A DNA stretch of 64,000 nt. Source: Schaalia sp. HMT-172. Its GTDB lineage: Bacteria > Actinomycetota > Actinomycetes > Actinomycetales > Actinomycetaceae. The DNA lies in assembly GCF_030644365.1 (NCBI RefSeq), contig NZ_CP130058.1:2108001-2172000 (forward strand). The letters run 5' to 3'. The stretch's first letter is position 1; each line of letters starts with the position of its first letter. This document shows, one piece after another, positions 47,681-55,027 of the stretch. The notes under the pieces were generated by a model that worked only from the letters and a program-made list of their open reading frames with translations, had not been told where the DNA came from and ran no database searches. Both the position numbers and the translations under genes were made by a program.

Positions 47681-49144
47681 ATGCCTCTCCTCAGTATCGC
47701 AGCCATCGCCGTCGCTGCATTTGTCTTGATCGTCCTGTTCCTGTGGGCAAGCTTCGTGTCCGCTTCCCCGGGCGAAGTCAAGGTCATTTCCGGCCCGCGC
47801 GGCCAGCGCGTGCTCCACGGTAAGACGGGTTGGAAGGTCCCCTTGCTGGAGCGCGTGGACACGATGACCGCCTCGATGATTTCCGTGGACGCCCAGACCA
47901 CGGATTTCGTCCCCACGAACGACTACATCAACGTGCGCGTCGACGCGGCCGTCAAGGTCCGTATCGCGACCGAAGACCAGACGCTGTTCCGCGCGGCGAC
48001 TCGTAACTTCCTCTACAAGACGACCTCCGAAATCTCCGAGGAGGTGCGCGACACCCTGGAGGGCCACCTGCGCGCCATCATCGGCCAGATGCGACTGACC
48101 GACATCATCACCGACCGCGCGGCCTTCTCCGAGCGCGTTCAGGAGAACGCGAAGCAGGACCTGGAGGAGATGGGCCTCGAGATCGTCGCGTTCAACATCC
48201 AGAACGTCACCGACCAGAACGGCGTCATCGACAACCTCGGTATCGACAACACCGAGCAGATCCGCAAGACCGCGGCCATCGCCAAGGCGAACGCGCAGAA
48301 GGAGGTCGCGCAGGCGACCGCCGTCGCTCAGAAGGAAGCCAACGACGCGCAGGTCGCCTCCCAGCTGGAGATCGCCCAGAAGCAGACGGACCTCGCCAAG
48401 CGCCAGGCCGCCCTGAAGGTCGAGGCCGACACTGAGAAGGCGAAGGCAGACGCCGCCTACGAGATTCAGTCGCAGATTCAGCGCCGCGACATCGAGCGCG
48501 AGACCGCGCAGGCCGACATCGTCAAGCAGGAGCAGCAGGCGGTCATCAAGGAGAAGGAAGTCGTCGTCACCAAGCAGGCCCTGCAGGCCGAGGTGAACGC
48601 GAAGGCCGACGCCGACCGCTACGCCGCCGAGAAGAAGGCCGACGCGGCCCTGTACGCGCGTCAGCGCCAGGCCGAGGCCGAGGCCTTCGAGCGCACGAAG
48701 AAGGCCGAGGCCGACAAGCAGGCCATGCTCGCCGAGGCGCAGGGTATCGAGGCTCGAGGCCGCGCCGAGGCCTCCGCGATCGGCGCGAAGCTGACTGCCG
48801 AGGCCGAGGGCCTCGAAAAGAAGGCCGAGGCCATGACGAAGATGAACCAGGCGGCCGTGCTGGAGATGTACTTCCGTGCGCTGCCCGAGGTGGCGCGCGC
48901 CGTGGCCGAGCCACTGTCCAAGGTCGACACCATCACCATGTACGGCGAGGGCAACAACGCCCAGATGGTCGGCGACATTACGAAGTCGATCAGCCAGATC
49001 AACGCGGGCCTCGGCGACTCGCTGGGCCTGGACCTGCAGCAGCTGTTCTCGGCTCTCGTGGGCGCCAAGCTCGTGTCCCCCACGATCTCCGAGGCAGTCG
49101 AGGAGGGCGTGCGCGACGCCATCCCGAACCCCCCGCAGCAGTGA
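47681..49144 (+). CDS. Flotillin-like SPFH-domain membrane protein
   Basis: 487 aa. N-terminal membrane span (about 5-26), SPFH/band-7 domain (about 30-200), then a long Ala/Glu/Lys coiled coil (about 200-400) with AEA-type repeats, and a flotillin C-terminus. Homologues (FloT/YuaG) organise membrane microdomains and often co-occur functionally with envelope-stress genes. No NfeD-like partner is adjacent. A terminator preceded by a tandem-repeat array follows. Confidence 0.92.
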   Translation: MPLLSIAAIAVAAFVLIVLFLWASFVSASPGEVKVISGPRGQRVLHGKTGWKVPLLERVDTMTASMISVDAQTTDFVPTNDYINVRVDAAVKVRIATEDQTLFRAATRNFLYKTTSEISEEVRDTLEGHLRAIIGQMRLTDIITDRAAFSERVQENAKQDLEEMGLEIVAFNIQNVTDQNGVIDNLGIDNTEQIRKTAAIAKANAQKEVAQATAVAQKEANDAQVASQLEIAQKQTDLAKRQAALKVEADTEKAKADAAYEIQSQIQRRDIERETAQADIVKQEQQAVIKEKEVVVTKQALQAEVNAKADADRYAAEKKADAALYARQRQAEAEAFERTKKAEADKQAMLAEAQGIEARGRAEASAIGAKLTAEAEGLEKKAEAMTKMNQAAVLEMYFRALPEVARAVAEPLSKVDTITMYGEGNNAQMVGDITKSISQINAGLGDSLGLDLQQLFSALVGAKLVSPTISEAVEEGVRDAIPNPPQQ

Positions 49145-49237
49145 GGCTCATGCTCGACGCGGGCGGCCACCCGTGCCGCGGGCGCGCGAAGCGCGACAGT
49201 GCGCGAGGAGCCCCCATGCGTGAGGCGGGCTCGTAAT

Positions 49238-49334
49238 ACGGGGCGGCTCGCGATACGGGCCGCTCGCGACACGGGCCGCTCGTGAAACGGGCCGCTCGTG
49301 ATACGGGGCGCTCGCGATAGGGACCGCTTGTGAT
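49238..49334. repeat. 16-bp tandem repeat array, six units
   Basis: Units of GGGCCGCTCGYGAYAC type at 49238 (17 bp), 49255, 49271, 49287, 49303 and 49319, diverging at 1-4 positions; a partial unit precedes them. Confidence 0.85.
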
Positions 49335-49364
49335 ACGGGGCGGGATCCTACGGGATCCCGCCCC
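49333..49364 (+). terminator. Terminator of the flotillin gene
   Basis: 14-bp stem 49333-49346 with 49351-49364 around TACG. The last tandem-repeat unit runs into its left arm. Confidence 0.85.
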
Positions 49365-49440
49365 GTTGCTATGCCCAGCTTTCCCGCCGTCGGTGGCCCA
49401 TCCCGCTATCGGCGCCCCACGGCACTGTTACACCCGCCTC

Positions 49441-49567
49441 CCCCACAAAAGTCGCACGTAATTTAATCCGGTCACTTTTTGAGACACCTAGAAAACGTTG
49501 CAATTCCAACGACGCTACTTCACATATTTAAGTAGTCGCTGGGGAATTACGTGCGACATTGGTGGGG
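49441..49567. repeat. 127-bp element with 23-bp terminal inverted repeats
   Basis: 49441-49463 and the reverse complement of 49545-49567 match at 21 of 23 positions. Inside are smaller palindromes (CGTTG/CAACG at 49496-49511; CTACTT/AAGTAG near 49515-49535). It is AT-richer than its surroundings. It could be a MITE-like insertion or a structured leader. Confidence 0.7.
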
Positions 49568-49680
49568 AACCATCATGCCTCGTGTCCTGGTGTCCCCCGT
49601 TGCAGCCACCACGAGAACCTAGCCTCCGCAAAACGCCACCGAAACGTTCCACGCGACGCCGTCAAGTTGTACGCTTAAGT

Positions 49681-50103
49681 ATGGAACGGTTAGCAAAAGG
49701 ATCCCTCCTCGTGAGGGTTGGCGCTGCCCTGAGCACCCTCGTCGTTCTCGGCGTATCAGGACTGGCGTACCTATTGGTCGCCGACGTGTACGACACGTAT
49801 CCGCAGCTCGCGTATCGCGCTATTTTTTCAGTCCTCGGCGTGCTCATACCCCTCCCGTTCGCTTTCTTCTTCGGGTTGGTCGCGCTGCGCATCCACACGC
49901 TGTCACTACACCGGCTGACGACATGCGCAGCGAGATGCATGTGGGGCTTCTTCGGTCTCTTCCTGCTCACCTGGTTGCTTGAGGGACTCCTCATCGGAGA
50001 GGCACCCGGCCCCTTCATGTACGTGTGTGTCGGCACTCTCATCCTGTCGGCAACGATCGCACACCTCCTCACGCTCGGCGCACGCGCCGCGAAATCCTCA
50101 TAG
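49681..50103 (+). CDS. Small uncharacterised membrane protein
   Basis: 140 aa with about four hydrophobic segments (residues 10-30, 45-68, 82-105, 110-130) and a short charged C-terminus. I recognise no family. The ATG at 49681 is preferred to 49498 because hydrophobic coding sequence begins there and TACGCT lies 5 nt upstream; the longer version would have a Pro/Arg-rich, unlikely N-terminus. Flanked by gene-free DNA on both sides. Confidence 0.55.
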   Translation: MERLAKGSLLVRVGAALSTLVVLGVSGLAYLLVADVYDTYPQLAYRAIFSVLGVLIPLPFAFFFGLVALRIHTLSLHRLTTCAARCMWGFFGLFLLTWLLEGLLIGEAPGPFMYVCVGTLILSATIAHLLTLGARAAKSS

Positions 50104-50195
50104 GGCCAGGGCAGGCAACGCACAGACAGCAAGCCCGACCGATTGGAGGCCGCCGCGGGGCCTGCGGGGCCTGGCCGCGGTGCCGGTGGGCGGTG

Positions 50196-50248
50196 GTGGC
50201 GCTGCACCCGTTACGTGGCGCTGCACCCGTTACGTGGCGCTGCACCCG
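50196..50248. repeat. 19-bp tandem repeat, 2.8 copies
   Basis: GTGGCGCTGCACCCGTTAC at 50196-50214 and 50215-50233, then a partial GTGGCGCTGCACCCG at 50234-50248 that runs into ATCAGAAGGGGT. Confidence 0.8.
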
Positions 50249-50596
50249 ATCAGAAGGGGTGTAATGCCTACGGTTCGGGTGCACTGCCCACACCAACAAG
50301 CCCAACCGCGGATACGCACACCTCCCCATGGGCAGGCATTGCACCACTGGGCGTGTGCGCACGTTGTTGAGGGTTTGTTTATGCGGCTGTGGTCCAGGCC
50401 GCTCATCGTTGCTGGGACTGGCGTAGTGTCGCAGGGACCAGAGGAGGGCCAGGCCGCGGTGCCGGCGGGCGGCGGCGGGGCCTGGCCGGGCTTCGAGATC
50501 GACCACTCCGAGCCGCAGGCTCGCGTGTGGCGATCTCGCGGGCGGGCCGCCGCCCACCGGCACAAACACTCAGCCACAAACGCATAGGCACAACGA

Positions 50597-50627
50597 AGCC
50601 GCCCGGCCCCACAGGGGCCGGGCGGCT
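50597..50627 (-). terminator. Terminator after fba
   Basis: 14-bp stem 50597-50610 with 50614-50627, 3-nt loop. Confidence 0.85.
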
Positions 50628-50664
50628 CACGCTTCAGGCCGCTAGGCGGCTGTCAGCGATTGTT

Positions 50665-51690
<1,026 letters not shown>

Positions 51691-51915
51691 TTGGAGCCTC
51701 CTAATCGAGTGACAGTTCTGTCGTGATCGATTGTCTCACATTTTGCACGTGCGGGAGGGGATGGAAGTCCCGTTCGGACAGGGTCTTTTCTTCCCACGGT
51801 CGCATGTGGTAGGCGTTTCGCAAGTCCGGGGTATTCGGCGCGTTTCCTCTCGGGTCTGAGCCGCGACGAGGCCTGGGCACTCGTCGCGGGTTGGGCGCCC
51901 TGTGCGGTGGCGGGT

Positions 51916-52623
51916 TCAGGTGCTGGAGGGGGCACTAAGGCGCGAGGCGTGCGCCCACATGACGATGGCGGCGGCATGACCGACGTTCATGGAGCGCGTC
52001 GACCCCCGTTGAGTGATCGCCACGATGACCTCGCAGGCGGCGAGCATCTCCTCGCTCAGGCCCGAGGCCTCGGAACCGAAGACCAGGCACGCGCGCCTGG
52101 GCAGCACCACACCCTCGAGCGCGACAGACCCCTCGACGTTATCGACGCCGACGAGGGCCAGTCCCTCGCGCGCACAGTGCTCGACGAGCTCGCTCACCTG
52201 GGCGCGATGATCCACCGGCAGGTAGCGGTCGGTGACCATGGCGCCGCGCCGATTCCAGCGCTTGCGCCCTACCACGTGCACGCGCCGAGCACCCAGCGCG
52301 TTCGCAGTGCGCACGATCGAGCCGATATTGAAGTCGTGATCCAGGTTCTCCACGGCGACCTCGAAGGGGAGGGCGTGCGCGGCAACGTCCGCGCGGATCG
52401 CCTCCATCGTCCAATAGCGGTACCGGTCTTCGACGTTGCGATGGTCCCCCATCCGCAGGAGCTCGGGGTCGTAGCGCTCCCCCACCGGCCAGGCGGCCTC
52501 GCCTCCGGGCCACGGCCCGACCCCCACCTGCCCGCGGGAGGAGGTCACGGCCTCGTCCGCCGACGCTGCGCCGACGGGGGCGTCCCGACGCGCGATGTCA
52601 CACCCATTTTCGAAGTCGTTCAC
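51916..52623 (-). CDS. SpoU/TrmH-family RNA 2'-O-methyltransferase
   Basis: 235 aa, SPOUT fold. Motif 1 DFNIGSIVRTANALGA, motif 2 LVFGSEASGLSEEML and motif 3 MNVGHAAAIVMW form the knotted SAM-binding site; the Arg in motif 1 is the likely catalytic residue. It methylates ribose in tRNA or rRNA; which one is uncertain. A GTG at 52623 is chosen because TAGGGT (52631-52636) lies 7 nt upstream; the frame to 52923 crosses the divergent HAD gene. Confidence 0.88.
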   Translation of the reverse strand: MNDFENGCDIARRDAPVGAASADEAVTSSRGQVGVGPWPGGEAAWPVGERYDPELLRMGDHRNVEDRYRYWTMEAIRADVAAHALPFEVAVENLDHDFNIGSIVRTANALGARRVHVVGRKRWNRRGAMVTDRYLPVDHRAQVSELVEHCAREGLALVGVDNVEGSVALEGVVLPRRACLVFGSEASGLSEEMLAACEVIVAITQRGSTRSMNVGHAAAIVMWAHASRLSAPSST

Positions 52624-52630
52624 GAATCCC

Positions 52631-52651
52631 ACCCTAGCGGGAACGTAGAAT
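52631..52651. promoter_or_regulatory. Back-to-back leaderless -10 elements
   Basis: TAGGGT (minus, 52631-52636) and TAGAAT (plus, 52646-52651) lie 7 and 6 nt from the divergent start codons at 52623 and 52658. The whole intergenic gap is 34 bp, so each promoter's -35 must lie in the other gene. Confidence 0.55.
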
Positions 52652-52657
52652 GGTGGC

Positions 52658-53479
52658 ATGAATCCGCTGATGAACGAAGAAACAGCATTGAGCGAATTGC
52701 CGCCGGTGAGCGCGTGGCTCTCCGACATGGACGGCGTCCTGGTCAAGGAAAACCGCGCTCTGCCCGGCGCGAATGAATTCCTGGCAGCCCTGCGCGCCAA
52801 CAACATCCCTTTCCTGGTCCTCACCAACAATTCGGTGTTCACCAACCGCGACCTGTCCGCGCGCCTGGCGAACTCGGGCCTGGACATCCCCGAAGAGAAC
52901 ATCTGGACCTCCGCGAACGCCACGGCCGCGTTCCTCCAGCAGCAGTCCCCCGGCTCGACCGCCTACGTCATCGGCGAGGCCGGCCTGACCACCGCGATCC
53001 ACGCCGCCGGGTATGTCATGACGGAAACGGACCCGGAGTTCGTGGTGCTCGGCGAGGTTCGCTACTACGATTTTCACGCCCTGACCCACGCGATTCGCCT
53101 CATTGAGGGCGGCGCGAAGTTCATCGCGACGAACCCCGACGTCTCGGGCCCCTCCGACGAGGGAACCCTGCCCGCGTGCGGCGCGATCGCCGCGATGATC
53201 ACGGCGGCCACCGGCAAGCAGCCCTACTTCGTGGGCAAGCCGAACCCGGTCATGATCCGCGCTGGCCTGAACAAGATCGGCGCCCACTCGGAGCGGGCCG
53301 CGATGGTCGGCGACCGCATGGATACCGACGTGCGCGCCGGCGTCGAGGCGGGCCTGCGCACGCACCTGGTCCTGTCGGGCTCCACGGCCCGCGAGGACGT
53401 CTGCAACTACCCGTTCCGCCCCTTCGGTATCCACGAGGGCATCGGCGATCTCGTTGAGCTCGTCGAGGCGGCCCACTGA
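52658..53479 (+). CDS. HAD-IIA (NagD-like) phosphatase
   Basis: 273 aa. HAD motif I LSDMDGVLV (Asp23 nucleophile, Asp25), motif II TNNS, the C2 cap in the middle, then KPNP with Lys and motif IV GDRMDTDV. It resembles NagD-type sugar or nucleotide phosphatases; substrate unknown. The ATG is 6 nt after TAGAAT and no Shine-Dalgarno is present. pyrE follows after 23 bp, so the pair probably forms an operon. Confidence 0.92.
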   Translation: MNPLMNEETALSELPPVSAWLSDMDGVLVKENRALPGANEFLAALRANNIPFLVLTNNSVFTNRDLSARLANSGLDIPEENIWTSANATAAFLQQQSPGSTAYVIGEAGLTTAIHAAGYVMTETDPEFVVLGEVRYYDFHALTHAIRLIEGGAKFIATNPDVSGPSDEGTLPACGAIAAMITAATGKQPYFVGKPNPVMIRAGLNKIGAHSERAAMVGDRMDTDVRAGVEAGLRTHLVLSGSTAREDVCNYPFRPFGIHEGIGDLVELVEAAH

Positions 53480-53502
53480 CCCCCACACGGAAAGGCATCC
53501 CC

Positions 53503-54072
53503 ATGACCAACGATTCCCACAAGGCGCGCCTGGCGGCGCTCGTCCAGGAGCTGTCCGTCATCCACGAGAAGGTCACCCTGGCCTCGGGGCGCGAGTCCGA
53601 CTTCTACGTCGACATGCGCCGCTCGACGCTGCACCACGAGGCGGCTCCCCTCATTGGCCACGTCATGCTGGATCTCCTGGAGGAGTCCGGCTTCTCGGTC
53701 GGCGAGGAGTACGTGGCCGTGGGCGGCCTGACGATGGGCGCGGACCCGGTGGCCACCGCGATGCTGCACGCCGCCGCCTCGCGAGGCCTGGACCTGGACG
53801 CCTTCGTCGTGCGTAAGGCGGCGAAGGATCACGGCATGAAGCGCCGCATCGAGGGCCCGGACGTCGTGGGCAAGAACGTCGTCGTCCTGGAGGACACGTC
53901 CACGACCGGCGGTTCCCCGCTGGAGGCGGCGCTCGCCCTGCGCGACGCCGGCGCGAACGTGGTGGCCGTCGCTGTGATCGTCGACCGCGCGACGGGCGCG
54001 AAGGAGCGCATCGAGGCCGAGGGCTTCCCGTACTTCTACGCGCTGGGCCTGGAGGATATCGGCCTGGCCTGA
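53503..54072 (+). CDS. pyrE: Orotate phosphoribosyltransferase
   Basis: 189 aa. It joins orotate to PRPP in pyrimidine synthesis. The PRPP loop is VVVLEDTSTTGGSPLEA (residues about 126-142); FVVRKAAKDHG is the flexible catalytic loop. GGAAAGG precedes the ATG. It lies downstream of the HAD phosphatase gene and ends at a CGAGGCCGGGG-type terminator; other pyr genes are not in the window. Confidence 0.94.
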   Translation: MTNDSHKARLAALVQELSVIHEKVTLASGRESDFYVDMRRSTLHHEAAPLIGHVMLDLLEESGFSVGEEYVAVGGLTMGADPVATAMLHAAASRGLDLDAFVVRKAAKDHGMKRRIEGPDVVGKNVVVLEDTSTTGGSPLEAALALRDAGANVVAVAVIVDRATGAKERIEAEGFPYFYALGLEDIGLA

Positions 54073-54089
54073 TTGTCGACTCCGCATTG

Positions 54090-54134
54090 ACGAGGCCGGG
54101 GCTGGGTTCTGCGCGAACCTGGCCCCGGCCTCGT
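54090..54134. terminator. CGAGGCCGGGGC-type terminator after pyrE
   Basis: 13-bp stem 54090-54102 with 54122-54134; the loop contains a nested 5-bp hairpin (54105-54109 with 54115-54119). TTG follows. Between convergent genes. Confidence 0.83.
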
Positions 54135-54150
54135 TTGTGCTTGTGCGCCC

Positions 54151-54939
54151 TCACATGTGGGGGACGGCGCGCATGGCGCGCGCGGTCACCCAGCGTGGGG
54201 CGATCTTCATGGCGCCCATGGCGACCTTGTAGGGGATGGTGGGTGTGACCTGGACGCGGCCCGCGCGCACGGCGTCGAGGGCCTCCGTGACGACCTGCTC
54301 GGGGCTGGCCATGAGCCAGGAGGGCGTGGCGCGCATGTCGACGCCGGCGCGCTCGAAGAAGGGCGTGTCGACGGGGCCGGGGCACACGACGGTGGCGGTG
54401 ATGCCGGAGCCTGTCAGCTCGGCGGCGAGGCCTTCGGTGAAGGCGACGACCCAGGCCTTGTGGGCGGAGTAGGTGCCCGCGCCGGTGCGCGAGGCGACGG
54501 AGCCGACGTTGAGGATGGCGCCGCGCCCGCGCGATCGCATCGAGATCCCCGCGTGGTGGGCGAGGGTCATGACGGCTCGGACCATGACGTTCAGGCCGTT
54601 CATTTCGTTGTCGAGGCTGTTGTCCAGGAACGCGGTCCCCAGCCCGAATCCGGCGTTGTTGACGAGGAGGTCAACGGGTGCCAGGTCCGGCTTGTCGCGG
54701 TCGGCGGGGCCTCCCACGTCGAGGCGGGCGGCGACGCGCGCACACCCCTCGTCGGTCGACAGGTCGGCGGCGATGACCTCGGCGCGCACGCCGGCGACGT
54801 TTGCGAGCGAGTCTGCGAAGGCGCGCAGGGCGTCCTCGCGGCGCGCAACGAGGACCAGGTCGTGGCCCGCGGCGGCCAGCTGCCAACAGAATTCTTCACC
54901 AATGCCGGAGGTCGCTCCGGTGACCAGCGCTGTTCCCAT
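54151..54939 (-). CDS. Short-chain dehydrogenase/reductase
   Basis: 262 aa, classical SDR: GATSGIG nucleotide motif at the N-terminus, NNAG, and the catalytic YSAHK pair with an upstream Ser (VGSVAS). Substrate unknown. The start at 54939 is chosen because the Rossmann strand begins immediately and TACACT (54946-54951) lies 6 nt upstream (leaderless); the frame to 55023 is Arg-rich. It lies downstream of the surface-protein gene but behind that gene's terminator. Confidence 0.9.
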   Translation of the reverse strand: MGTALVTGATSGIGEEFCWQLAAAGHDLVLVARREDALRAFADSLANVAGVRAEVIAADLSTDEGCARVAARLDVGGPADRDKPDLAPVDLLVNNAGFGLGTAFLDNSLDNEMNGLNVMVRAVMTLAHHAGISMRSRGRGAILNVGSVASRTGAGTYSAHKAWVVAFTEGLAAELTGSGITATVVCPGPVDTPFFERAGVDMRATPSWLMASPEQVVTEALDAVRAGRVQVTPTIPYKVAMGAMKIAPRWVTARAMRAVPHM

Positions 54940-54976
54940 GGAGGAAGTGTAGCGCCGCGTGGTCCGGGCAGCACGA

Positions 54977-55020
54977 AGCCGGGGCGCTCTCACGCGGTGT
55001 CTCGCGAGTGCGCCCCGGCT
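54977..55020 (-). terminator. Terminator after the surface-protein gene
   Basis: 11-bp stem AGCCGGGGCGC (54977-54987) with GCGCCCCGGCT (55010-55020), 22-nt loop. Confidence 0.75.
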
Positions 55021-55027
55021 CATCGTG

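Larger units (their letters stand above)
49145..49680. other. Gene-free stretch with tandem repeats, terminator and inverted-repeat element
   Basis: 536 bp. It contains a 16-bp tandem array (49238-49334), a terminator (49333-49364), and an AT-richer 127-bp element bounded by 23-bp inverted repeats (49441-49567). No convincing gene; a frame from 49498 runs into the next gene but has no RBS. Confidence 0.65.
50104..50664. other. Gene-free stretch with tandem repeats
   Basis: 561 bp. It holds a 19-bp tandem repeat (50196-50248), the GATCAGAAGGGGT core also seen near 37236, two copies of a GGCCGCGGTGCCGGYGGGCGG segment (about 50172 and 50453), and the fba terminator at the end. No credible gene. 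Confidence 0.6.

Noticed and set aside
49238-49334. Tandem array as a possible CRISPR
   Set aside because: Units are contiguous 16-mers with no unique spacers and no cas genes in the window.
49498-49680. 61-residue N-terminal extension of the small membrane protein
   Set aside because: It starts inside the inverted-repeat element, is Pro/Arg-rich, and has no RBS.
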